DNA of 64,000 nt, taken from contig QANZ01005755.1 in the NCBI GenBank assembly GCA_003254925.1, positions 278,282 to 342,281 on the forward strand, given 5' to 3'. The translations under genes were made by a program, and so were the position numbers. Positions 23,488 through 36,660 of the stretch are shown piece after piece. The notes under the pieces were generated by a model that searched no databases, was not told the origin of the DNA, and saw only the letters and a program-made list of their open reading frames with translations. How positions within the stretch are numbered: position 1 is the first letter of the stretch; every line of letters begins with the position of its first letter. Source of the DNA: Chamaecrista fasciculata (lineage: Eukaryota > Streptophyta > Magnoliopsida > Fabales > Fabaceae).

Positions 23488-26400
23488 ATGGACCGGCGGT
23501 GGCCCTGGAAGAAAAAATCATCTGACAAGGTAGTGCTTGAGAAAGCAGTTGCTGCTTTGGACTCTGCTCCTACTGCTAATGCTTCCTCTCAGAGCAATCA
23601 GGTAACTTCATTAGCATATCCACAAAAGGAAAAGAAAAAGAAAGTCTGCAGTTTGCGTTGAGAAAAATTTCTTGTACAAATTCTTCCTCGTTGTTGAATG
23701 GAATATGCTCACTAAGATCTGTTTAAGTATGGCAGTTTAGCCAATTTTTAATATCTTTAGCATTTAACTTCTGTATGACTTCTGACTTTACATTACTAAT
23801 GCTCCTGTGGTTTATGGATTTTAATTCTTTTGATTTACTCTCCTGGTATCTTCTACTCAACATATTTCATATATTGTTTTTCTTTTCTCTATTCTGTTGA
23901 CAGGAAAGCTACAAAAAGCCAAATTATGTCCAAATTTCTGTTGAGTCATATTCTCATCTGACTGGTTTGGAGGATGAAGTGAAGACATATGAAGAAAAAG
24001 TTCAGACTCTGGAGGATGAGATCAAGGATCTGAATGATAAGCTGTCAGCTGCAAATTCGGAGATGACTACCAAGGAAAACCTTGTAAAACAACATGCCAA
24101 AGTAGCTGAAGAAGCTGTCTCAGGTATGCTACTTAAATGACGCTTCTACCTACTACCTAAAAAATTTTCAAATGTAAACTTTAGATTTATTGTTTAATTG
24201 ATATCCTCTTGATGCAGGGTGGGAAAAGGCTGAAGCAGAAGCATTGTCACTGAAAAATCATCTGGAGTCTGTCACTCTTGCAAAGCTCACTGTTGAGGAT
24301 CGTGCATCACATTTAGATGGTGCTCTTAAGGAGTGCATGCGACAGATAAGAAACCTGAAGGAAGAACACGAACAGAAAATACAAGAAGTTGCTCTCTCTA
24401 AAACCCGGCAATTAGACAAGATCAAGGGGGAGCTTGAGGCAAAAATAGATAACTTAGAACAGGAACTCCTCAGGTCAGCTGCTGAAAATGGAGCGCTTTC
24501 AAGGTCCTTGCAGGAGCGCTCTAACATGCTAATAAAAATTAGTGAAGAAAAGGCTCAGGCTGAGGCTGACATTGAGCGTCTGAAGAGCAACATAGAATCG
24601 TGTGAAAGAGAAATCAATTCACTTAAATATGAGCTTCATGTTTCTTCCAAAGAGCTTGAAATTCGTAATGAAGAAAGGAACATGAGTATGAGGTCTGCGG
24701 AAGCTGCTAACAAACAGCATATGGAGGGTGTCAAAAAAATTGCCAAGTTAGAGGCGGAGTGCCAAAGATTACGGGGTCTGGTACGGAAAAAGTTACCTGG
24801 CCCAGCTGCGCTTGCACAGATGAAACTAGAAGTTGAGAGTCTAGGACGAGATAGTTATGGAGATAGTCGGTCAAGAAAGTCTCCTATCAAGCCTGCTATT
24901 CCTCATCTGTCTCCTCTGCCTGAGTTTTCCTTAGAGAATGTACAGAAATTCCAGAAGGAGAATGAATTTCTTACTGAACGTTTGTTGGTGATGGAAGAAG
25001 AAACTAAGATGCTCAAAGAAGCTTTGGCTAAGCGTAATAGTGAATTACAGGCCTCAAGGAGCATGTGTGCAAAAACCCTGAGTAAACTTCAAAGTTTAGA
25101 AGCACAAATTCAAACATGTAATCAGCAGCAGAAAGGATCTCCAAAATCCATTATCCGGATGAACCAGGAAAGTATTTATAGTCAAAATGCAAGCTATGCA
25201 CCAAGCATAGCCTCTATGTCTGAAGATGGGAATGATGATGTGGGAAGTTGTGCGGATTCCTGGGCTACAGCATTGATGTCTGAGCTTTCACACTTCCGAA
25301 AGGAGAAGAATGCTGAGAAGTCAATCAAATCTGAAGCTACTAATAAGTTGGAACTAATGGATGACTTTCTGGAGGTTGAGAAGTTGGCTCGTCAATCAAA
25401 TGATTCCAATGGCGATACCTCTGCTTCAGTTTCTCCGACCAACAAGACCAATGAAAACGTTAGCAATGAAGTATTGAATGTCAATAATGGCAAAGATGAT
25501 TCTTCAGAGAATCAGATTACAACAAATTCATTGCCAAATCAGGTGTCTTCTGGAACAGCATTGTCAGCACTCAATCCTGGATCTAATGTTGATGGCTTTT
25601 CGTTAACAGAGCTTCGATCAAGAATCTTGTTGGTTTTCGAATCTGCTTCTAGGGATGCCAATGCAGGAAAAGTCTTGGAGGATATTAAACATATTCTTGG
25701 GGATTCACATGACCCTTCTGTCCTGCAGTCTGCTGGTAGCATCTCTCAGGATGTCCAGCCACTCCAGCCTTCTGATTCTCCATGTGATAGGGAGGTCAAT
25801 CCTGAAGATGCTGGCTTAAGTGTTAAGAAGGATGCTATTTTGGCGCAGCAGGCGACAGGATTTGTGCAGATAACTTCTGATTTAGAAGCTGCAATTTCTC
25901 AGATTCATGACTTTGTATTATTCCTAGGCAGAGAAGCAATGGCAGTTCATGACATGTCTTCTTATGGAGATGGAATGAGCCAAAAGATTGAAGAGTTTTC
26001 CATTACTTTTAATAAAGTTCTTCACAGCGAAGCAAGTTTATTGCAGTTTGTTCTTGACCTTTCTTGTGTTTTAGCTAAAGTGAGTGAGTTCAGATTTAAT
26101 GTCCTTGGCTACAAGGGTACAGAAGCAGAAACTAACAGTCCTGATTGCATAGACAAGATTGCTTTACCAGAAAATAAATTAGTTCAAGATAATTCACCAG
26201 GAGAGCGATATCAAATTGGTAGTTCTCACATTCTTAATCCCTGCTCTGATCCAGAGGTTCCTGATGATGGAAATCTGGTCTCGGGCTATGAACCAAATGC
26301 TACAGCAAAAAAGTTCTCTGTGGAGGAATTTGAGGAGTTGAAATTAGAGAAAGAGAAGGCTGCAATGGATCTCTCAAGATGCACCGAAAGTCTTGAAATG

Positions 26401-27583
26401 ACAAAGTCTCAATTACAGGAAACTGAACAACTTCTGGCAGAAGTTAAATCACAATTGGCTTCTGCCCAAAAATCAAACAGCTTAGCCGAGACACAGCTGA
26501 AATGTATGGCAGAGTCATACAGGTCACTTGAAACACGTGCACATGAGTTAGAAACTGAGCTGAATCTTCTGCAAGTAAAGACAGAAACTCTGGAGAATGA
26601 ACTTCAAGATGAAAAGAGAGGTCATGAAGATGCTTTGGTCAAGTGTAAAGAGCTAGAAGAGCAATTACTAAGGTTATATTTCCATCCAATATCTTATTGT
26701 TTATTAGTATTGAGATATTCATATTCCGCCTGCAGTCTTATTTGCCAGCTATTGATCATAACATACGTTTATGTTGGTATCACCCTCCGAAAATGACAAG
26801 TGGGATGAAAAATGGAGTTTGATATCTTTAAGTTGCTCAGCAAAGTTAAATGCACATATTTTTCAATGATTAGCCTCTAACGTTTGTTGTATTTCTGACT
26901 GTCCATTTATTATTATTATTATTTTCTTATGTTAGGAATGAGAGTTCAGCTGCTGATAATGACGTTAAGACCAAGCAGGTAACGCTGAAGTTTCATTGTG
27001 AAAAGATTTAATTATCTCAATCATATAGCTTTTACTCTTTTAGGATATATTGTCCGCTTGAACATCCCACGTCCCAACGTAGTCCTCATTATCAAATAAG
27101 TTAAGACTGAAGTCTGAAACCTTTTCTTAATGACAGGAGAGAGATTTAGCAGCAGCTGCTGAAAAGCTAGCTGAATGTCAGGAAACCATTTTTCTTCTTG
27201 GTAAGCAGTTAAAATCTCTGCATCCTCAAACCGATCAAATTGGATCTCCAATCAGTGAAAGAAGTCCAATGGCTGAAGGCTTCACGGAGGATGCACCCAC
27301 TACTAGTAGCCCAAATTTTCAAGAGTTAGATCATGCTGATACGGACCATGCTACTTCAGCCTATCTACAGAAACTGGGTGGAGGGTCGCCCTTACATTTT
27401 TCCAACACCCCACATAGTCCGTCCGATAACGAAGCAAACCATCCGGACCGGTCACCGGTAAAGCCTCCAAAACACAGGCCTACTAAGTCAAGCTCATCAT
27501 CGGCCTCCTCCACTCCTACACCAGAGAAACATGCACGAGGGTTTACTAGGTTCTTTTCATCAAAAGGAAAGAATGGTCACTGA
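23488..27583 (+). CDS. FPP: Filament-like plant protein (FPP), long coiled-coil protein
   Basis: Coding exons are 23488-23601, 23904-24123, 24218-26672, 26936-26978 and 27137-27583, all joined at GT-AG sites with consistent phase, giving 1,092 residues. The start MDRRWPWKKKSSDK is the usual FPP N terminus. Coiled coil spans about residues 45-330 and 810-935. The block IAKLEAECQRLRGLVRKKLP (286-305) and the C-terminal KLAECQETIFLLGKQLKSL are family signatures. The middle (about 330-800) is Ser/Asn/Asp-rich with DSWATALMSELSHF (455-468). The tail ends in a basic ARGFTRFFSSKGKNGH. FPPs are plant-specific, related to a tomato MAR-binding-filament interactor (MAF1 partner); several associate with the cytoskeleton or cell cortex, but the precise role here is unknown. 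Reading through intron 3 meets a stop at 26796, so retention would truncate the protein. Length and exon plan look complete and intact. Confidence 0.95.
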
Positions 27584-28876
27584 GCTTGCAGCTCGCAGGC
27601 TGATTTTTTACCAATAAGGCCATTTGGTGTTTGAGAATTGAAAACAAAGCATAATCCTTCCTGATGACTTCTGGATTGTTTGTGTTTTAGGAAAGAGGAT
27701 TCTTTCAGGCTGTTCTTGTATCTAATGGTTGTACATGGTAATAACCATATGTTGTTTTCTTCATTTCCATTTAGTTGGTATTTTTATCGGTTCTGTAATT
27801 TAATTGACAATGATGACATAGTCTCTGAACTGTTACATGATATGTTGATATTTCTCCTGATAACATATGTTAGTATTTTACAAAGAAAGAAATGGAAAGG
27901 AAGGAATATCGCAGGAAAGAAAAGGTTAAGGAAGAACCCAAGGGGATTTCATTTTGGTCCAAAAAATTGGAAAACTTATTTTAAAACATTCTAATTTCAA
28001 TTGTTTATTCTGTACCAATTTTATTCTTGTGCGTTGTACAAGTTTGAGAAAAATTATTAGTTGTCTTTTCAACATCTTGTTGGCCTGACTTTTTTAACAA
28101 TATCGACAGGTATTTGTTTATCAGAGTTTGTTGATAAGCCAAATAGTTAGTTATCAGATGCATGTGAACAATACATTGGTTATATGGGTATTAGGTATGG
28201 TGGGTATTTATAATTGAATTTGTCGGTAGGGAATAAGAGATGTATGTACCTGAAATTTAGGTGTGCTGTTTATCAGCTAAAGTTGTTATACGTTTAATTA
28301 TTGTTAGTATTAGAAAAACACTACAGTTAAGAAAAAACCAGAGAAAATAATGAGAAATATTTTAGATAAAATTCTCAGACCAAATAAAAATAAGTAATAT
28401 AATGGGGATTCATTTGTGAATGATGTGACCTTTGCTTGCCCAAATAAATACAAACAATCTAGCATGGATGCTCTGGAAAATAAATCAGGGTATGTGGGGC
28501 CTCTGTCTTTGACCAAAAACCCTTTCACGGCCTGGACCTTCTATAAATCTTATTGGACCAAGCCCAAGCCCAAGCTCAAACTCATAGCATCTCTATAGCT
28601 TTCTTTCGTTATTTTTTGTTCTTCAAAGATTTGATGCTTGATAAGTATTTATTTAATCATTTCCCAGTCCATAAAAAAAACTTGATTAACATAACTATCC
28701 AAACTACATATTGGAGTCTGCTTTTAACATGCATTTTTGTATGTTCGACTCTCATCACCATCATCTTATATTACAAACACCTAATGCCCAATACTCGTGG
28801 AATAATACCCAATCATATATATATATATATATATTTGATGACAAGCAAAGATTAGAAATTTGAAGCTAAGAGACAA

Positions 28877-28931
<55 letters not shown>

Positions 28932-30239
28932 TATAAATAAAATAGGTAAGATTCTTTTATTGTTCACTCACCCAATCAGCCCTTTGTGCAGAAATGTAAA
29001 CAACAGAGACCACAAAATACAAATGAGTGTATTGGAGGGATATGTAATGAACTGGACATTCTTCAAGATTTCCAGCAGGCAAACAGTACATTAAAAGCAA
29101 ACAAGGCAAGTTTGTCGGTACAATAAATAAAACTAAGAGTATAAATCAATATTTAAATCTGTATCTATGTTTCAAATACAAAAATCAAAGGATCCATTAC
29201 GATCACCATCAATCTAGCATATATATATATATATATAAACGACACTACAATGATATGGATGATTGAAGAACGAGAAAGCACAAGCTACATATAAGAAGCT
29301 GTATGATTAACATGTAAGTGATTTATTTAATTAAGTTGGAATAATTAATCCAGAAATATTAGACTGGTGATCTGTGTGGAATTGCAAGTGATGGGACTGT
29401 TGTTCATGTGAACGTGCCTCTCTCTATCAACCACGTAATCTGTGGTCCCTTGTCCTTTTTGTCTGTTCTATAAACAATGAGTAAACCAATATTTTAGTAC
29501 CTAATTATGTGAGCACTGTCATTTTAGTCCTCCATTTTTATATATTCAATTTAATTTTTGAAAATTTGACTCATTGCAAGTTTATATTTTTTAAAAACAT
29601 CTTATCATTGTACAACTCTCATATTCAAAAGCACAACCCACAAAATAAATAAAAGAAGAATAAAAAGAAAAACACAAATATTTTACCATGATTTAGTGTA
29701 TTAAGACCTCCTCCACAATTCCAATAACTTCAATATTTATAATTTTTATATGAAAAAGATTATAAATTACCATCTTCAATATAATTTTTGAACCAATAAA
29801 ATTATAAATTCTACTCTCAATGATACACATCTATATATCCAAGTCTCGCTGCACTCATATAGGCTAATAATTTGTGGTGTATAGAAGCTCATATAGTCAT
29901 ATAACACACTCTCTCTATTTATGCAGGTTTTCAAAGCCCTCTTCTCAAAACTGGGCGTCTTAGAACTTTAAGAGAAATACTCAACAAACTCAATTTTTAA
30001 AGGGATTAAATTACATAGAGTTATAAATTTGTAAAGATTTGAAATAACTACTCATGTGTAATTAGGGACCAAATTAATAATTTACTCCTAAATAACTCAA
30101 CTTTATTTCATCCATGTCTTCTAAAAGTCATATAAAAAGCATCCCAACTATTAGCACTGATCGATTCGTCAACAAGATATATAACATTCGTCCAAAAAAA
30201 ATTGATGTATAACAAAAAATAAAGCGGCATATGTAAATA
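27584..30239. other. FPP 3' UTR and intergenic DNA
   Basis: The FPP 3' UTR begins at 27584; no single polyadenylation site can be fixed. Downstream to 30239 I see no gene. An AT tract lies at 28817-28833 and an ATA microsatellite at 28877-28930. AT runs also occur near 29220-29237. Confidence 0.5.
28877..28930. repeat. (ATA)n microsatellite
   Basis: About 18 uninterrupted trinucleotide units in intergenic DNA, 1.3 kb after the FPP stop codon. Confidence 0.95.
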
Positions 30240-30418
30240 CTAGAGGTTTTGCGTGCCCTAACGGGAACGCAAATATGTATGTAAAATAAATGAGGGACTA
30301 AATCGTTAATTCAGTAAAAAAGAAGGGATCAAATAATAATTTTTCTCTTATTATTAATTTTGTACTATAGTTTTAAAATGTAGACGACTAGAAACGGGTG
30401 GAGCTATATAATATAAGA
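30240..30418 (-). mobile_element. Short non-autonomous Helitron
   Basis: Read on the minus strand it starts TCTTATATTATATAG at 30418 and ends with a GC-rich hairpin (GCGTTCCCGTTAGGGCACGC) and a short spacer before CTAG at 30240. The host bases are A and T, as Helitrons require, and there is no target duplication. A 180-bp copy at 38697-38876 matches end to end. No Rep/helicase is encoded. The 3' hairpin plus CTRR end, the TC start and the A/T insertion site are the family hallmarks. Confidence 0.8.
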
Positions 30419-31433
30419 TATATATATATATATATAATTTCCTGATCAAGACTCGAGTGTTAATCAAAAAGCAAGCAAGATATTCAAGTATTGTGTGCAC
30501 GTTACTTTTCTGAATCCTGTAGTTTTATTTTATTATTTCTGCCTTGTCCCATTCAACATATGTTGATAGAGGAAGACATAAGGCCAAACGTTATGCCTCG
30601 TGTAAAAACAAAAGATTACTACTTTAAAATCAAGCATTAATTTAACGTTGATGTAGTACAATAGGTGTTAACGTACATCAAACTTCCATTGATAAACTAT
30701 TTGGTCAAACAGATTGCAGATCACCTGATTCAGTGTATTAGATCTTATTCTCATCAGGTTCTCTTATTTAAAAGCTATCTTTCTCCTAATTAATTACCCG
30801 CTTTACCTAATTCTCATATTTCATGATGTGATGACACTCTTGACCCAAATTACGCCTTCTTTGTCTTTAATTACTCATCCTTCTCTTGATAAACTTGTAT
30901 CTTATGCCAGCTAATTGCAACCAAAATAACAGTGATGCAAATAAAAAACAAATTTAATTATCTAATTATATATACATATATGATAGAGTGAATATGACAT
31001 ATATCTTTAAAAAACTACCATTCTGCTAGCCAACTCATAAGCCAATACCCTCAATTATATATATATGTAACTTCAAAAGTAACAAAAGACAAGATAACAA
31101 GATTACAAGATTGTAAGAGTAAACATTGAGATAAAAATATATATCCACCACTTGCTATCCCTTTCAGGTGTTATTAATGATACAGCCTGACAGCCTCTGA
31201 ACTTGTTAGGCTACAATATTAGAGAGTTTGCATTATAGTTACAACTTCAAACTTAAAGCTGCAGATATGGTAAAGTGGTCCTCAAATCTGAACCATCCAT
31301 CCGCTGATGTGACCCTCTCACGATCCCAATCATTCATTTCATTTCTATATCTGAACTATATATGATCAACCGAATAACTAAATACATAATTCAGTTTAGC
31401 CTTTTGGTTCATTTTGAATTTGTCCTTACATAA

Positions 31434-31466
<33 letters not shown>

Positions 31467-32144
31467 CAAATTAAAGTAGTGTAGTTCATTTGGTTTTGAA
31501 CTAGTTTGAAGTTTGAACATTAAGTTTGGTTTCTTGGATTTGTGTCCAGACATTCCGTTTTCATGTTTCTGTTGGAAGAGGTTTCGTGACAGAATTTGCG
31601 GCTATAAATGCGGGATGTGGAGTTAGCGAGAGACAATCTTAGCTTAAATTAATAATATATATTCCAAATCTCAATTCAATCACACAGACAAAACTCTTGA
31701 AACAAGTGCATGCATGCCAATCCATATAGGATTAAATCAGGAGTTGCATATGTGGAACATGATCAGATATATGACATGTTTTATTTGATGAAAAAAAAAG
31801 ATTACAACACATAATTAATTAGTTATCCAGCAGGGTTCATTGCAGAAGCATCCTCCACCACTGCTGGAAAAATAGTAAGCAAACCTATATCTATCTCATT
31901 ACTTTCTAGATTTACAATAGCTAGCAAGCTTGGAAGGAAGGAAGGATCATATTCATGATGATCATGGGTTAATTACCTAATTAACTTGTTGATGAGGTTA
32001 GAGTCACTCTAAAATAGGAACCTCTCTCACAAAATTATAATGAAAAGGAGTCGGAAGCAGAGAAGCAGAGAAGCAGCTTCATCTTTTGTTTGGGTTTAAC
32101 TAAGAAATTGAGATTGGTGGATGATATATATATATATATATGAT
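30419..32144. other. Intergenic DNA downstream of SAUR
   Basis: No gene recognised. AT dinucleotide tracts lie at 30420-30436 and 31440-31466, and another at 32125-32141 just beyond the SAUR stop codon. The SAUR 3' UTR must lie at the right end of this stretch; its limit is not visible. Confidence 0.5.
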
Positions 32145-32459
32145 TTATCTGAGATTGGATGTGAGAGACTCAAAAACGTCTTGGTCACAAGGGATTGTGA
32201 GACCCCTTTCGTGATCAAAGCCAAACTCTTCAGCAGCTTGATGGAGAAGGATTTGGAACTGAGGGTGAGTGAGGAAGGAGATAGGAACAATGTATCTGCT
32301 TCTGTTCTCTCCAACATACACAACAAAGTGACCCTTAGGCACGTCCAAAGGAAGCCCTTCTTCATCATATCCTTGTTTCTTTCCTAAGCTTGAGCATCTC
32401 TTCAGAATCTGTTTCAGCACTGCCGTTTGAGGAAGTCTGTTTGGTTTCTTTAAAGCCAT
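32145..32459 (-). CDS. SAUR: SAUR auxin-responsive protein, SAUR50-type
   Basis: One intronless frame of 104 residues, as expected for SAUR genes, running from ATG at 32459-32457 to a stop at 32145. The N-terminal [16 protein letters not shown] helix is typical of the SAUR50 group. The SAUR domain follows at about residues 39-100, with [20 protein letters not shown], then [33 protein letters not shown] and a C-terminal [10 protein letters not shown]. SAURs of this clade are known to inhibit PP2C.D phosphatases, which keeps plasma-membrane H+-ATPases active and promotes acid growth. No signal peptide or membrane segment is seen. Upstream on the minus strand are a TATA-like box and a TGTCTC auxin-response core. 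The product looks complete; clade placement is from recalled similarity to Arabidopsis SAUR50. Confidence 0.96.
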   Translation of the reverse strand: MALKKPNRLPQTAVLKQILKRCSSLGKKQGYDEEGLPLDVPKGHFVVYVGENRSRYIVPISFLTHPQFQILLHQAAEEFGFDHERGLTIPCDQDVFESLTSNLR

Positions 32460-32596
32460 TTCAGACTTGAGACTTGAGACTTGGCTTGTTGATATGAGAC
32501 TATGAGATATGAGAATAATGCGGGACGAGTTAACAATAGCAAGAAGAAGAAGATGGATAATAATGGATTGGTGGGATAGAACAAAGGGTTCGTGGG

Positions 32597-32604
32597 TATT
32601 TATG
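32597..32604 (-). promoter_or_regulatory. SAUR TATA-like box
   Basis: Minus-strand CATAAATACC lies about 140 bp upstream of the SAUR start codon, placing transcription start near 32565-32570 and giving a leader of roughly 110 nt. Spacing and sequence fit a plant TATA box, but the site is predicted by eye only. Confidence 0.5.
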
Positions 32605-32633
32605 GTGAGATTTAGAGGAGAGAGAGAGAGAGA

Positions 32634-32639
32634 GAGACA
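32634..32639 (-). promoter_or_regulatory. TGTCTC auxin-response core upstream of SAUR
   Basis: The minus strand reads TGTCTC, the core bound by auxin response factors, about 30 bp upstream of the TATA-like box. It abuts a (CT)n tract, so one TGTCTC could occur by chance. Its position in an auxin-response gene promoter makes a role plausible but not shown. Confidence 0.45.
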
Positions 32640-35296
32640 AAGTCATGTGGGGTTGTGGGACAAAAGGACAAGCCTATGTCTTAAGTTTTTAACCCAAAAA
32701 CCAATTTTTTTATTATTGTGTGAATTGAAGGACGTGAGAGGGGTGTTATAGGGGTTAGTTGTGACTTGTGACTTGTGAACTTGTGAGGTGAGGACTCAAG
32801 TCTCAAGGACATGTTGGGAGCCAAGTCGTTTGGTTTTACAGCTGAATGTTGTCCTCACGAAGGACAGCTTGGTCCCTCTATACATCTCTCTCTCTCTAAA
32901 CCATACTTTTGTCTAAACGTACTGTACTATCAAGTAGCATCCTTGAAATTTCCAAGGTTGCCTTTTAACTATTTTAACCATGCATTGCTTCTGGGGATTC
33001 CATGTTTTTGGCAGTAAATATGATACCAAACAGTGAAACCATACCCAACAATTAAACAGTACGCAAACCCCTTTTCTCAGACGTAAGGGTGCTGTAAAGT
33101 AAAGACTTTTAGCCCTATGTAAGCAAGCACTAACCATGAGGCCTTACTCCTTAGGCTTAGGTTCTACTCATCCTACACCTACACCTAGTACTTCGGTTCT
33201 TTCAAATTCAAAGTGTCACCCATCTTCATTTCGGGATAAAAAGTATCATTTGCATATAATAAAGTAAGACATTAGACATTTTAAATTCTGTAAACGTTTT
33301 TACAAGTAGAAAACTTATTGGTACCCGTAGTTCCTAATTAATCTATAGTAGCCGTATTCATTCGTTTAAACTGCCAAGTTTGAAAAATACAGATTTTGCT
33401 TCCTTCAATTTGTGTTTTTTTTTAAAAAAGAAAAACAGATTTTGCGGTGTCCCATGCTTTTGGAGTGTTTGACACAAATTTCCAGTCTCCTGTTGAAGCT
33501 TCGAGATTGCCAGTATACACACAGATATTGGGGAAAAAATAGCTAAAACTAGAGATATGAAGATATAAAGAGAATAATGTAGACCATATAAATTGTAACT
33601 TCTCCAGGTCTTGATTCCAATTAGTAATTACGCTGATAATCATAACACAATCGACCGACAATATTATATGCCCTTTTAATTGGGTTGAATCCTATAAGAA
33701 CAAAAGAAAAGAAAAGAGCTACCCACTTGGTCAATTAAATTCACTGCTTAGGGAATAGGGATGGATACATATTATTGAAGGGAGACGTACAAAGGCTTGA
33801 ACGTGAGGGTGAGACTTGAGAGTGAGAGTGTTGGTCTTGTTGATTGCTGGGGCAGTGACAACTGAATATGTATTAGTGTATTACTTCACACTTCACATGC
33901 ATTCATCTTTTGGTAAACCAGTTTCGAGTTCACTTTATGGTACTGTCCTTTATTTCCCCTTTCTTTTCTAACTTCCTCTGAAACATAGAATGCCTATGTA
34001 TGCATGTATGTCCCTTAAATCTATGTGGTTAAAGGATAATATGGGCAATTGAGTGAGTGTGTTTGTGTTATAAACTGTGATCATTTGAATACATTATTGG
34101 CACTAATTATTGTATGGCAGAGATGATTGCATATAGTAAGCTCTTACGGTTCTTGTACCCCGGCCCTCTTGTGAGTAGCTATGGTACAATAAATATTATG
34201 CAGGGACCAATAAGTCAAGCTGCATTTAACGTTATACAGATAACATTCAGTTGACATGTGCTGCTTGCTTGATCGATCCATTTCTCCAATCCTTCACAAG
34301 TCATGCCTACAATAACATTAATTTTGTATTCAACATATCAACCTCCAAAGCTAAAGCCTAAAGGGGTATGGTGTAAAATCCAAAACCAAATGCTTGGCAA
34401 TATTGTGAAGAAATAGAAATAGGGATATTTCATTTCGCATTAAAGATGAATGAAAGTACGTGTGTATAGTGTAGATGATGGGGGGGAAGAGTCACATGCT
34501 CATTTTGTTGGCTTGTACAGACAAGGGGATTGGAAGATGAGGTGGTCCTGGTTCCACTCAAACACAGCACTAGCAACAAACGGCATTAGTCATTGTCAAA
34601 ATAAATTGGTTGCTCCAAGCTATAGCTAGCTAGCTAGGTACCTTCTTTAATTTGCAGTTGCAGAATATACAATATATACAACTAATTAGCTAACCCCTTC
34701 CCCATGTTCTAAGGCCAATACTACCCATTTTGAAATCCATGACTTTTCTTTCTATGCTATATATTGCTATATGTGTCACACTTCTACCACTTGATTCCGC
34801 ATCTCAATTGAAGGTACCTTTGTTGTACACTTGTACCTACCCAACTCTAGGCTTAACCACATCCACGTTATCAACTTATCATCATTCTTCATGCTTTACT
34901 CTATATTACATGACATTACATCCACCACTATTGGCCATCACAATTCTCAACCTCCCCCTACTTCTTGTTTTAAAGCTCAACATTTATTATAAAAAAAAAA
35001 AAAACAAATTCCATTTAAATACGTACACACAGTACCCAGTTGGTATATGTCTCGAAATTTCTTCCTAACTTAATAATCTTAATTAGTTCACCCTACTCTG
35101 TGAATGAATTTACATTGCATGCTGCAGAATCTATCATTTGTACACCTAACCATGATAATGACACAATGACCTCTTTGTAACTTCTAGGAAATAACCCCAC
35201 CCATTCAAAAAAAATGATCAGAGAATAAGGATAGCAAAAGAAGAGGTTGGAACAGGGGACTTGGCGCAGGTTTCATATGTAATTCGACGAGCTTTA
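32640..35296. other. Intergenic DNA with no gene
   Basis: No exon supported. The first few hundred bases are the SAUR upstream region. A CT tract lies at 32885-32897. ATG frames at 34730-35068 and 33422-33661 lack coding character. Confidence 0.5.
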
Positions 35297-36660
35297 GGGT
35301 CTGTTTGGGTGGCCATTATCTTTTTATTACAATTTTATTATCCCCATTTTCGTGCTATATGGGTGTTTGTTTTCCAATTATAAAGTCATTACAAAAATAT
35401 CACTTCATTACAAACTCATTTCATTACATATTTCATATTCAATTACTAACATACCCCTACTCAAATACCTATAATTACCTATACTCTAATACAAATATAA
35501 AAAAACTATTTAGCAAAATAGTAATTTTCAATACCCTCATTTATTACACTTACAACTTTCTCTCTCCACTCATCATTTTTTCTTTTTTCTTCCTCTTTTT
35601 CTTATTCACCCCCTCTCTCTCACATATATATTTTATAATTAATATATATATATACATTTCGGCCAAATATATATATATACATATTATAATAATATAATGT
35701 GTATATATATTTTAATATATATATATATGCCACACACTCACGTATTCATATATATAATATAATAATATATAAATATTTTTTATTTTATAAATATATTATA
35801 TTATACTATATATAATTTATAATTTATATTAATTTAAAATAAAATAATTCAACTCATGTTATTTACATTTTAGTCCATGATATAAAATATATAATTCAGA
35901 CGCCAAAAATATACATTTTGGTCTCTCCTCCAGTATATATATGGGTATACGAGAGAGGCAGATAGTGGAAGAAGAGTGGATGGTGCGATGTGCTCATGCG
36001 TGAAGATCAACGGTCATATTATTACCCACAAAAAGACAAACCGTTTTGATTAATATATAATTTTTGGTCCCACATTTTTTTCGTGGATAACATTTTGGTC
36101 CTTCAATTTATTTTTTGGAGGAAAGTTTGCAATATAGAAACCCAATCATTGATGAATGCAATTTTTTACGGGTCAAGAGATATATTTCACTTTCGTAAGG
36201 ACCGATTCGTTCAATTTATATAAAATCATAGACCAAATGGTAGGTTTTTAAAAATTTTCATGTTATTTACATTTTGGTCCTTTCATTTCATTACATAGTA
36301 CTACTCCAACCTTCATTACAAATATTCACATCTAGCACAAATTCCGAGACAATTTCATTATCATTTCATTTCATAACCACCACAACCAAAAAGTCAAAAT
36401 ATTATTTTTTTTATTTCTATCTATTTTCATTATCAATTATCAATTCTACCCCTATACAATTTAAAAAAACCATATATTTATTTCAACCAACCACAATCAT
36501 TACATACCCTTTCTCATAATTTCACATCCTATTTTTTTCATTACATCTCAAACTAATCCAAACACCATTTTCATTACATTTTCATCACATAATTTTCTCA
36601 TTACCATTTCATTACATAAAATCATCATTTCATTACATACTTATAATCCAAATACACCCT
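35297..36660. mobile_element. Long AT-rich hAT-like inverted-repeat element
   Basis: The left end GGGTCTGTTTGGG pairs with the right end CCAAATACACCC, the pattern of many hAT-type MITEs. Both sides carry repeated 'tttcattaca' motifs, and at the right they run to the end. The middle (about 35855-36280) differs: it is bounded by two copies of 'catgttatttacatttt' (near 35857 and 36259), suggesting a later insertion. There is no transposase. I could not find a clear 8-bp target duplication. Confidence 0.55.

Noticed and set aside
24258-24527. 89-codon minus-strand frame
   Set aside because: It is opposite the large coding exon of FPP and mirrors its codon bias.
32121-32387. 88-codon plus-strand frame
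   Set aside because: It is the antisense shadow of the SAUR gene.
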